Source of the DNA: Streptomyces qinglanensis
GTDB lineage: Bacteria > Actinomycetota > Actinomycetes > Streptomycetales > Streptomycetaceae
Assembly (NCBI RefSeq): GCF_900111245.1
Contig: NZ_FOGO01000006.1
Location: forward strand, 186,001 to 250,000
Reading direction: 5' to 3'
Length of the DNA: 64,000 nt
The translations under genes were made by a program, and so were the position numbers. Positions 54,964 to 63,121 of this stretch are shown here, piece by piece. Under the pieces are notes generated by a model. That model was given only the letters and a program-made list of their open reading frames with translations, did not search any database and was not told where the DNA came from. Position 1 is the stretch's first letter; the number at the start of each line of letters is the position of its first letter.

Positions 54964-55110
54964 TCCGGCGGGTGCGGCCAGGTCGCGGAGCCAGTCCGGC
55001 TGATCGGCGATCTCCAGCAGGAGGAGCAGCCGGGTGAGCGGGTGGTCGCAGCCGGGGCCGTCGCCCGCCGGGCCGTCGGAGAGGGTGAATTCAGCGCCTG
55101 GTGTGGTCAC
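54940..55110 (-). CDS. Small protein next to DUF397 gene, function unknown
   Basis: A 56-residue frame with a GTG start at 55110 and AGGAG 6-7 nt upstream, encoding TTPGAEFTLSDGPAGD then LTRLLLLLEIADQPDWLRDL. The good ribosome site and the compact helical C-terminal half suggest a real small gene. It overlaps the 3' end of the helicase gene by 24 nt and diverges from the DUF397 gene, sharing the 12-bp repeat region. Confidence 0.5.
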   Translation of the reverse strand: MTTPGAEFTLSDGPAGDGPGCDHPLTRLLLLLEIADQPDWLRDLAAPAGSAPQSFR

Positions 55111-55226
55111 GGGGGGCTCCTGTGGACGGACGGAAGATCGTGAACTCCATTGTCCGATGGCGGAGTTGAGTCCACTGGGGACTCGGGCTCGGGTACGACG
55201 GGCATTGTCCTGGGTCCGCACTTACT

Positions 55227-55262
55227 TCTGCAAGTACATCTGCAAGTACATCTGCAAGCACG
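55227..55262. repeat. 12-bp direct repeats upstream of DUF397 gene
   Basis: TCTGCAAGTACA occurs twice in perfect tandem (55227-55250), followed by a third copy with two mismatches (55251-55262); a weak fourth may precede at 55215. The array lies in the A/T-richer divergent promoter region between the small minus-strand gene and the DUF397 gene. It looks like an iterated operator. Confidence 0.8.
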
Positions 55263-55332
55263 GCCGGCTGTGAGACGCTTCCGGACGTCGCAACCGCCAC
55301 GGGGGACGCAAGTGACGTAGGGAGAGTCGTAC

Positions 55333-55569
55333 ATGCAGATCGAGAACGGCATCGAGGCCACCAAGATCGAGGGTGCCGCCTGGCGCAAGAGCCGCCGCAG
55401 CAACCCGAACGGCAACTGCGTGGAGGTCGCAGCGCTTCCGGGGCAGGGGGTCGCCGTCCGCAACTCCCGCTTCCCGTCGGGACCCGCCCTGGTCTACACG
55501 CCCGCCGAGATCGCGGCCTTCGTCCAGGGCGCCAAGGACGGCGACTTCGACGACCTGCTGGACGCCTAG
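55333..55569 (+). CDS. DUF397 protein
   Basis: A 78-residue DUF397 protein: WRKSRRSNPNGNCVEVA, VAVRNSRFPSGPALVYTPAEIAAFVQG are the family's core. DUF397 proteins are small partners (possible antitoxin-like or anti-regulator roles) of Scr1-type helix-turn-helix regulators, and one follows 412 bp downstream. GGGAGAG lies upstream of the ATG. Confidence 0.9.
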   Translation: MQIENGIEATKIEGAAWRKSRRSNPNGNCVEVAALPGQGVAVRNSRFPSGPALVYTPAEIAAFVQGAKDGDFDDLLDA

Positions 55570-55896
55570 AGGCATTCCGTCCGGACCGGGCCGGACCGGT
55601 GAGCAGGACCGGGCGCGTGCGCGCCGGACCTCGCGGGACGGCAAGTTCCGCACCGCGCACCCGGTTCCGGACCGCACCCGTGACGACTGACCGCCGAGCC
55701 CCCCACCGCTGACCGCCCACACAGCCGAACAGCGCCACGGGCACCGCCGCCACACGACACGGACGTGTGGCGGCGGTTCGCTTCCGGCGCGCCGCCTCAC
55801 CCAGCCGTGCGGCTCCCTGGCTGCGGCACGAACGGCACACGAAAGGGCTCCGCGCGCCGACGGCGGGTCCCCGCCACCCGGCCGTCAAATCCGGCC

Positions 55897-55917
55897 GTAC
55901 AACCTGTATGGCTGTAC
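55897..55917. promoter_or_regulatory. Inverted repeat upstream of Scr1-type regulator
   Basis: GTACA, 11 nt, TGTAC, centred about 75 bp before the regulator start codon. It could be the autoregulatory operator. It shares the GTACA half with the 12-bp repeats upstream of the DUF397 gene. Confidence 0.4.
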
Positions 55918-55981
55918 GCTCAGTCGGCAGAATGGGACACTGAGCATCCGTGCAGTCACTCAGGGAAGCTAGGCGGGCGCG

Positions 55982-56884
55982 ATGGAGGCACAGCCGCGAC
56001 GCGAGGCGTCGCCCGGACGGATCCTGGACCATCCCAGGGGCGGTCCGACGATCCTGCGCATCGTCCTGGGCACCCAACTGCGGCGGCTGCGCGAGGAGCA
56101 GGGCATCTCCCGGGAGGCCGCAGGCGACGCGATCCGCGGTTCGCACGCCAAGATCAGCCGCTTGGAGCTGGGGCGGGTCGGCTGCAAGGAACGGGACGTC
56201 GCCGATCTGCTGACGCTGTACGAGGTGTGGGACCGGCAGCAGCGCGAAGAGTATCTGGAGCTGGCCCGGCAGGCGGGCTCCCCGGGCTGGTGGCAGAAGT
56301 ACAGCGACGTGATGTCGCCGTGGTTCGACCGGCTGCTCGGCCTGGAGGAGGCCGCGTCCGTCATCCGCACCTACGAGGTGCAGTTCGTCCCCGGACTCCT
56401 GCAGACCCGCGACTACGCCCGCGAGGTCATCCGGCTCGGCCACCCCCGGGACGACAGCCGGCGCAGCGAGCGCCGCATCGAGCTGCGCATGGAACGCCAG
56501 TCGATCCTGGACCAGCCGCACTCCCCGCGGCTGTGGGCCGTGATGGACGAGGCCGCGCTGCGCCGCCCGCTGGGGTCCCGCGAGGTGATGCGCGCCCAGT
56601 TGGAGCACCTCATCGAGATCGCCCAGCAGCCCAACGTCACGCTGCAGATCGCCCCGTTCAGCATGGGCGGGCTGGCCGCCGCGGGCGGCCCGGTCACCAT
56701 CCTGCGTTTCCTGGAGCCCGATCTCCCGGACATCGTCTACCTCGAACAGCTCACTTCGTCGCTCTATCTGGAGAAACGGGACGAGGTGGAGGGCTATCTG
56801 GTGGTCATGGACCGCCTGTGCGCGATGGCCGAACCCCCGAACAGCACCGCGGCGTTCCTGGAGAAGCTGCTGAGCGAGTACTGA
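55982..56884 (+). CDS. Helix-turn-helix (XRE) regulator with DUF5753 domain, Scr1 type
   Basis: A 300-residue paralogue of the regulator at 0.4-1.35 kb. Its helix-turn-helix is at residues about 22-75 (LGTQLRRLREEQGISREAAGDAI, KISRLELGRVG), then the DUF5753 domain with GWWQKYSDV, VIRTYEVQFVPGLLQT, DEAALRRPLGS and LPDIVYLEQL. Its DUF397 partner precedes it. AGGGAAG lies about 14 nt before the ATG. These pairs often influence development and antibiotic production in Streptomyces; the targets are unknown. Confidence 0.9.
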   Translation: MEAQPRREASPGRILDHPRGGPTILRIVLGTQLRRLREEQGISREAAGDAIRGSHAKISRLELGRVGCKERDVADLLTLYEVWDRQQREEYLELARQAGSPGWWQKYSDVMSPWFDRLLGLEEAASVIRTYEVQFVPGLLQTRDYAREVIRLGHPRDDSRRSERRIELRMERQSILDQPHSPRLWAVMDEAALRRPLGSREVMRAQLEHLIEIAQQPNVTLQIAPFSMGGLAAAGGPVTILRFLEPDLPDIVYLEQLTSSLYLEKRDEVEGYLVVMDRLCAMAEPPNSTAAFLEKLLSEY

Positions 56885-57947
56885 CCCGGCAGCGCCGCCC
56901 CGCGGGCTGCGCACGACCGCTCTCCCGCGGCCGCGGCGCCGACGACCGCACAGTGCGCTGGCCCGGCCCGGCGGCGCCGGGCTCGCCGCACCCCGCGCAC
57001 CGGCACCCCTCGCCTCCTGCGGGGTCGGGACGCCCACCGGGGCGCGTGACGCGACCTCCGCCGCGCACCGGCACCGCACCGGGACATCCACGCCCCACGG
57101 CGCGACGTCCGCCGCGCATCGCACAGAGCACCGGGCGCGATCCACCCGGCCCCGTCCCACGGCCCCGCCCCGCCCCCGGTCCGGCCCCCGGCCGTGCCGG
57201 ATGCCGCGCTCCGCAGCTCTCAGCCTGCCCGGCGCTCAGCAGCCGCCGGGCCTCCTCGCGCGCACTGCGCCGAACCCGGCCATCTCGGTCCGCCGCCCGC
57301 CGACGCCCGGGCCATGACCGCCACCGGTCCGACCGCACTCGGGGACGGCAGCCTCGGCGCCGTGGCACGCCTCCGGAACCGCCCCTCCGGGACGCGGGGG
57401 ACGATTTCTCGCCGTCTGCGGCGGGCGTCGCCGCATCGGCGCGTGCTGTGACCGCGCCTCGCACGGAGGCGTCCGTACCGCGCGGGGCGGCACCGCGCAG
57501 CCGGATCCGCCTGCGCTCATCTCCGCCCGTGCGGGCGGCGGATCCCCGTGGCCGCACCCCCTGCCACTCCACAGCGCACCCTTTGATCACAAGCCTGGAA
57601 AGAGTCGTTTTTCCGCACAAGGCGCTTCTTGACCGGGTTCTGAGCGAGCTGTTAGAACACATGCCGTAATCGCGCATCGCCGTCGGCGAGGCGTCGCAAC
57701 GGGGGATCTTCACGGGGGAACTTGGGGGGTTTGATCCACGGGGGACATCCGGCCCCGGAAAGCCGGACACACCAGGAACGGCAACCGCTTCCTGTGACGC
57801 CGCAGAATCCTTGATCACTGCTGCACGCTCCGGCGTGCGGTCCGGTCCTGCCTGGCGCAATTCTTTCGCACACCCACCGGCCTGTGCCGACGTGCGCCGC
57901 ACGCCTGCCCGGCTGTCGCTTCTGCCCTTCTCGGCCTACTGAACGGT
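56885..57947. other. 1-kb intergenic region before NRPS locus
   Basis: No credible gene. The right part (from about 57560) is markedly A/T-richer than its surroundings. It contains three spaced CGGGGGA motifs at about 57698-57745 (after GTCGCAA, after CTTCA and after ATCCA), which could be activator sites or part of a long leader for the transporter-NRPS operon. Confidence 0.5.
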
Positions 57948-59246
57948 GTGGACGTGAAAGCCTATTTGAGTATTTTACGTATCGGGGATTACCGGCTGCT
58001 CTGGTCGGCCCTGGTGCTCAACCTCCTCGGTGACGGCGCGACGTATGCCGCCCTCGCCTGGATCACGCTCGACAAGGCGGGTGCCGCCGGTCTGGGTGTG
58101 CTCGGCGTCTGCCTCACCCTTCCGGTGATCGTGGGCGGTGCCGTCGTCGGCCCCCTGCTCGACCGGTTCTCCCGGCGCAAGCTCTTCATCTACGACTCGG
58201 TCTTCCGGGGCGCGGTCGTCGCACTCGTCCCGGTGCTGGCCGTGACGGGTTCGCTGCACGCCTGGCAGCTGTACGTGGTGGCCCTGGTCTACGGCCTGCT
58301 GAAGATCATTCCGCTGGCCGGCACCCCCGCCGTACTGCCGGAACTGGTCCCCGCGGACAAGCTCCAGGCGGCGTCGGGGCTGGAGGCCACCGCCATGGGC
58401 GCCGCGAACGTGCTGGGCCCGCCCATCGGCGCGGGGCTCATCGCCCTCTTCGGCGCCCCGAACGTACTGGTGCTGGACGCCGCGACCTATCTGATCTTCG
58501 CCCTGCTGATCAGCCGGATCAAGGCCCCGCTGGCCCGCCCCGAGCCGACGGCCGAACCGGGCGGCGGGGTGCGGAAGCCGGGCTGGACCCCGGTGTTCCT
58601 GCTCATCGTGCGGGACCGGTTCCTGCTGGTGCTCACCCTCGCGTTCGGTGCCTTCAACGTCTCGGCCGGAGCACTGGTGGTGGCGATCCCCTGGCTGACG
58701 AAGTACGAGTTCGCCAGCGGCCCCGGCGTGCTCGGACTGATGCTGGCCGTGATGGCGGCCGGTGAGCTGATCGGCTCGCTGGTCTCCGGAGCCGTGGAGA
58801 CCTCCGAGAAGCAGATGCTCCGCATCGGAGTGCTGCAACTGCTCTCCGGCGCCGTGCTGTTCCTGCTCATCCCGACCGCGCTGCCCTGGATCCTGCTGGG
58901 CCTCGCGCTCAACGGCATCCTCTCCGCGCCGATGACCGTGCTCGGCGGAGTGGTCCGGATGACGCGGGTGCCCAACGAGATGCGCGGCCGCGCGATGACC
59001 CTGATGCGGACCGTCATGGCGGGTGCGCTGCCCGCCGGTTCGGCACTCGGCGGGGTGCTCCTGAGCGGCGGGCACTACACCGGCCTGATCTTCGTGGTCG
59101 CCGCACTCGCCACCGCTCCCGGACTGCTCACCGTGGTGCTCTTCCGCAACACCCCGTTCAGACTGGAGGTGACAGCAGCCGATGACCAGCACACGCAGCG
59201 GGACTCCGACCCCGACGACGCCGGAACCGTCCCCGCGGCTTCCTGA
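57948..59246 (+). CDS. MFS transporter of NRPS locus
   Basis: A 432-residue MFS protein with about 12 membrane segments (LLWSALVLNLLGDG, LTLPVIVGGAVVGPLLDRFSRRKLF and so on), of the type exporting siderophores, peptides or macrolides. The 5' end is A/T-rich and contains a TTA leucine codon (57975-57977, codon 10), suggesting bldA dependence. The GTG at 57948 has no clear ribosome site; GTG 57954 is an alternative. The last 65 nt overlap the start of the NRPS gene. Export of the NRPS product is likely. Confidence 0.85.
   Translation: MDVKAYLSILRIGDYRLLWSALVLNLLGDGATYAALAWITLDKAGAAGLGVLGVCLTLPVIVGGAVVGPLLDRFSRRKLFIYDSVFRGAVVALVPVLAVTGSLHAWQLYVVALVYGLLKIIPLAGTPAVLPELVPADKLQAASGLEATAMGAANVLGPPIGAGLIALFGAPNVLVLDAATYLIFALLISRIKAPLARPEPTAEPGGGVRKPGWTPVFLLIVRDRFLLVLTLAFGAFNVSAGALVVAIPWLTKYEFASGPGVLGLMLAVMAAGELIGSLVSGAVETSEKQMLRIGVLQLLSGAVLFLLIPTALPWILLGLALNGILSAPMTVLGGVVRMTRVPNEMRGRAMTLMRTVMAGALPAGSALGGVLLSGGHYTGLIFVVAALATAPGLLTVVLFRNTPFRLEVTAADDQHTQRDSDPDDAGTVPAAS
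57975..57977 (+). other. TTA codon in MFS gene (bldA-dependent)
   Basis: Codon 10 of the transporter is TTA, read in Streptomyces only by the developmentally regulated bldA tRNA. Confidence 0.9.
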
Positions 59247-62200
59247 CGCACCGCCCGCGGTGGACGGGGAAGCGGTACAGCTCGTCACCGATCTCCCCCG
59301 CACCCGGGAAGCGGCCCACGGCCCCTGGGCGGTGGTCCGGCTGGCAGGGGCGCACGACTCCGGACGCAGCGGACCGGCCCTGGCCGCTCTCGCCGTCGTG
59401 CTGCACCGCTGGACCGGGCAGCGGCGGCTGCTGCTCGACGCGGACCTGTCCGGAACCCGCGCGGGCGCCCGCACCGTCGAGGTCGATCCGCAGCAACCGG
59501 TCGGCGCCTGCGCCGCGGCGGTGGAAGCGGCAGAGCCGCGGAGCCGGTCCGGCGCGACAGCCGTCCGGTTCGCGGACCGGCCCGTGCCCGACGAAGGGCT
59601 CCACGAACTCGCCCTCACCCTGGACGGGCCCGAGCTGCTGCTCGGCTACCGCGCCTCGCTCTTCACCCGGGAGACCGCGGAGCGCTTCGGCCGGCACGTC
59701 GTACGGGTACTGCACTGTCTGGCACAGCAGCCGCACACGGCGGTACGGGACGTGGCGCTGCTGGACGACGGCGAGCGGGAGACGGTGCTGCGCCGCTTCA
59801 ACGACACAGCTCGGCCCTACCCCTCGGCCTCCACCGTCCACGCGCTCTTCCGCGAGCAGGCCCGGCGTGCCCCGGCGGCCCCCGCGGTGACCTGGCAGGA
59901 CCGTACCCTCGGCTACGCCGAACTGGACGCGCACACCGACCGGCTGGCCGACGCGCTGCTGGCGGCCGGGGCGCGCCGGGGCGACCGGATCGGGCTGCAC
60001 ACCGGGCGCACGCCGGAGCTGCTGGTGGGCGCACTCGGCATCCTGAAGGCGGGGTGCGCGTATCTGCCGCTGGACACCGGGTACCCGGCGGAGCGGACCG
60101 AGTGGCTGCTGGCCGACTCCGACGTCCGACTCCTGGTGGCCGCCGCGGACCGGCCCACCGCGTTCGGGTTCGCCGGGACGGTGCTCGATCCCTGGTGCCG
60201 CCCCGCCGGGCCCGGAGACCGGTTACCTGGCTCCGGCGGAGAATCCGAAGCCCCCGGAGTTCCCTGTGAGCCCGGAACTCCCGGAGAGCCCGGAGATCTC
60301 GGTGAGCCCGGAGACCTCGCGTACATCTGCTACACCTCCGGCACGACCGGACACCCCAAGGGCGTGGAGGTGACCCACCGCAACGTGGTGCGGCTGGTAC
60401 GCGGCGCGGACTACGTGCGCTTCGGGCCGGAGATGAGCGTCATGCCGACCGGCTCCATCGCCTTCGACGCCAGCACCTTCGAGCTGTGGGGCCCGCTGCT
60501 GAACGGCGGACGGGTGCACCTGGCCGACAGCGACACGCTGCTCGACGCCGAACCGCTCGGCCGGGAGCTGACCGCACGCGGCATCACCACACTGTGGCTC
60601 ACCTCCCCGCTGTTCAACCAACTGGCGGAGCAGGACGCCGCCGCCTTCCGTCCGCTGCGGGAACTCGTGGTCGGCGGGGACGCCCTCTCCGCGGCACACG
60701 TGGCGAAGGTGATGGCCGCCTGCCCCGACCTGTCGCTGGTCAACGGCTACGGCCCGACGGAGAACACCACGTTCTCGGTCACCCACCGGCTGACCCGCGC
60801 CGACCTGGGGCGCATCCCGATCGGGCGGCCGGTGGCCAACTCCACGGCGTACGTGCTGGACGAGGCCGGAGAGCCGTGCCCGGTGGGGGTGCCCGGTGAG
60901 CTGTACCTGGGCGGGGACGGGGTCGCCCGGGGCTACCGCGGCCGCCCCGGACTCACCGCGGAGCGCTTCGTCGAGGACCCCTTCGCGCCCGCCGCCGGCC
61001 GGGGCGGCGACCGGCTCTACCGCAGCGGCGACCTGGCACGCTGGCGGTCCGACGGCGTCCTGGAGTTCCTCGGCCGCCGCGATCACCAGGTCAAGGTCCG
61101 GGGCTTCCGGGTGGAGCCCGCCGAGATCGAGAGCGCCATGCTCGGCCATCCGCAGGTGGCGGAGGCGGTCGTGACGGCGGGCTCGCGACCGGGCCGGAGC
61201 GAGAAACAGCTGTGCGGCTACTACACCGGCCCGGCCGGTACCCCGCCACCCGCGCCGGAGGAGCTGCGGGCCCTGCTCGCCAGGACACTGCCCGGCCACA
61301 TGGTCCCCGCCCACCTGGTGCCGCTGCCCGAACTGCCCCTCAACCGCAACGGCAAGGTCGAGCGCTCCCTCCTTCCCGACCCGGACGGCGCCCACCTGCC
61401 GGCCGGGACAGCCTTCGTACCGCCCGCCGACGAGGTCGAGCGGGTGCTGCTGGAACTGGCCGAGGCAGCCCTGGGCATCAGCGGGATCGGCACGGCGCAC
61501 GACCTGCGGGAGCTGGGCGCCGACTCGCTCACCGCGACGCTGCTGGCCGCCGGTGCGCGGGAGCGGCTGGGCCGCGAGTGCCCGGTCAGCGCCGTACTGC
61601 GCTGCGGCACCCCGGCCCGGCTCGCGGCCCTGCTGCGCGCCTCCGCCGCACACCGGACGGCGCGGATACCGCGTGCTCCGGCGCGGACCACCTACCCGCT
61701 CGCCCCGCAGCAGCGGCAGCTCTACTTCGAGCAGGCCAAGGACGCGGGCGCGGTGCACTACAACGTGCCGGTCACGCTGGCACTGCCGGCCGGCACCGAC
61801 CCGCGGCGGCTCGTCGGGGCACTCCGGCGGCTCGCACTGCGCCATGACGCGCTGCGCACCTGCTTCGTCGCCCGGGACGGCGAGATCAGGCAGCACGTCG
61901 AAGCCGACCCCGAGGTGCCCGTCACCGTCCTGGAGGGACCGCCGGGGCCGCCCGAGGACTTCGTGCGCCCCTTCGACCTGAGCCGGGCACCGCTGTGGCG
62001 GGCCCGGATCCACCGGACCGCCGAAGTGGTGACGCTCCGCCTCGATCTGCACCACATCGTGGTCGACGGCTTCTCCCTGGCACCGCTGTTCGCGGATCTG
62101 TCCGCGCTGTACGCGGGCTCCGAACCGCCGCCCCCGCGCCTGGAGTACCGGGACTACGCGGAGTGGCTGGCCGGGCCCGCCGGTGCGGCGCTGCGTACCG

Positions 62201-63021
62201 CGCAGCGGCCCTACTGGCAGCGGACGTTCACCACTCCGCCGGACCCCGGGGACCTGCCGACCGACGCGCCCCGGCCCGCGCTGCGAGCCCTGGACGGTGC
62301 GGTGGCCGCCTTCGACCTGGGCCGGGAGAGGACCGGCGCACTGCGCACGCTGGCCCGCCGTCAGGGCGTGACGCTCTTCGCCGTACTGGCGTCCGCGTAC
62401 AGCGTCCTGCTGTCCCGGCTCAAACGGACCGGCGACGTGACGGTCGGCACTCCGGTCTCCGGCCGCACGGCACCCGGGCTGGAGGGGACCGTGGGCATGT
62501 GCGCCGGGACGGTGTGCCTGCGCACGGCGCCCGAAGCCGCCCGGAGCGGCACCGACTTCCTGCGCAGCACCGCCCGGACCGCCGAGGAGGCGTTCGCCCA
62601 CCAGGACTTCCCCTTCGAGGACGTGGTCGCCCTGGCGGCTCCGGTGCGCGACTACAGCCGGACACCGGTCTTCGACGCACTCATCGCGCTGCACAGCGCG
62701 CGCTACCTGTCGGTGGACTTCCAGGGCACCAGGGTGCCGCTGCGCCTGGAGCAGACCGGTCAGGCCGTCTTCGACCTGAACATGCAGATCTACGAGGAGA
62801 CCGACACCCTCCGGGTCGCCTGGCAGTACGCCGCCCGGCTGCTGCGGCGGGAGACCGTCGAGGAGTGGCGCGATCATTTCGTCGCCCTGCTGGACGCGCT
62901 CGCCGCGGACCCGTCGGCTCCGCTCGGCTCGCTCGCCCCCGACAGGGTGCCGGGCCCGCCGCCCGTACCGCAGCCCGCGCAGGGCTCCGGCCCCGATCCG
63001 GGCTTCGACTTCGACCTCTGA
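59182..63021 (+). CDS. Nonribosomal peptide synthetase, truncated C - A - T - C
   Basis: A 1279-residue NRPS. Residues 1 to about 200 resemble only the C-terminal half of a condensation domain, without HHxxxDG. The adenylation domain (about 205-735) has YTSGTTGHPKG (384-390), FDASTFELWG and NGYGPTENTTF; Lys725 is the adenylation lysine. My reading of the ten specificity residues is D-A-F-W-V-G-G-T-F-K, one change from the classic valine code. The carrier domain has Ser782 (LGADSL). A full condensation domain follows (about 836-1260) with HHIVVDG (957-963), and the protein ends there, handing on to the next NRPS. A TTA codon lies at 60223. The ATG overlaps the MFS gene by 65 nt. Confidence 0.93.
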   Translation: MTSTRSGTPTPTTPEPSPRLPDAPPAVDGEAVQLVTDLPRTREAAHGPWAVVRLAGAHDSGRSGPALAALAVVLHRWTGQRRLLLDADLSGTRAGARTVEVDPQQPVGACAAAVEAAEPRSRSGATAVRFADRPVPDEGLHELALTLDGPELLLGYRASLFTRETAERFGRHVVRVLHCLAQQPHTAVRDVALLDDGERETVLRRFNDTARPYPSASTVHALFREQARRAPAAPAVTWQDRTLGYAELDAHTDRLADALLAAGARRGDRIGLHTGRTPELLVGALGILKAGCAYLPLDTGYPAERTEWLLADSDVRLLVAAADRPTAFGFAGTVLDPWCRPAGPGDRLPGSGGESEAPGVPCEPGTPGEPGDLGEPGDLAYICYTSGTTGHPKGVEVTHRNVVRLVRGADYVRFGPEMSVMPTGSIAFDASTFELWGPLLNGGRVHLADSDTLLDAEPLGRELTARGITTLWLTSPLFNQLAEQDAAAFRPLRELVVGGDALSAAHVAKVMAACPDLSLVNGYGPTENTTFSVTHRLTRADLGRIPIGRPVANSTAYVLDEAGEPCPVGVPGELYLGGDGVARGYRGRPGLTAERFVEDPFAPAAGRGGDRLYRSGDLARWRSDGVLEFLGRRDHQVKVRGFRVEPAEIESAMLGHPQVAEAVVTAGSRPGRSEKQLCGYYTGPAGTPPPAPEELRALLARTLPGHMVPAHLVPLPELPLNRNGKVERSLLPDPDGAHLPAGTAFVPPADEVERVLLELAEAALGISGIGTAHDLRELGADSLTATLLAAGARERLGRECPVSAVLRCGTPARLAALLRASAAHRTARIPRAPARTTYPLAPQQRQLYFEQAKDAGAVHYNVPVTLALPAGTDPRRLVGALRRLALRHDALRTCFVARDGEIRQHVEADPEVPVTVLEGPPGPPEDFVRPFDLSRAPLWRARIHRTAEVVTLRLDLHHIVVDGFSLAPLFADLSALYAGSEPPPPRLEYRDYAEWLAGPAGAALRTAQRPYWQRTFTTPPDPGDLPTDAPRPALRALDGAVAAFDLGRERTGALRTLARRQGVTLFAVLASAYSVLLSRLKRTGDVTVGTPVSGRTAPGLEGTVGMCAGTVCLRTAPEAARSGTDFLRSTARTAEEAFAHQDFPFEDVVALAAPVRDYSRTPVFDALIALHSARYLSVDFQGTRVPLRLEQTGQAVFDLNMQIYEETDTLRVAWQYAARLLRRETVEEWRDHFVALLDALAADPSAPLGSLAPDRVPGPPPVPQPAQGSGPDPGFDFDL
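60223..60225 (+). other. TTA codon in NRPS gene (bldA-dependent)
   Basis: Codon 348 of the NRPS is TTA, at the start of a Gly/Pro/Glu-rich insertion (about residues 346-379) just before the ATP-binding A3 motif. Confidence 0.9.
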
Positions 63022-63121
63022 AAGCGCCGGCCGGGCCCACCCGGCCGCCGCCCCTGGCTGCGCGCCACCCGCGCTCTCCGCTCTCCGAGTCGACTTCTCA
63101 CCACAAGTGCAGGAGACATCC

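Noticed and set aside
55765..57669. A 634-codon plus-strand frame across the Scr1-type regulator
   Set aside because: It overlaps the regulator in another frame and is Arg/Pro/Gly-rich without motifs.
57661..57669. Minimal start-stop element ATG CCG TAA upstream of the NRPS operon
   Set aside because: Preceded by no ribosome site; a three-codon match is expected by chance.
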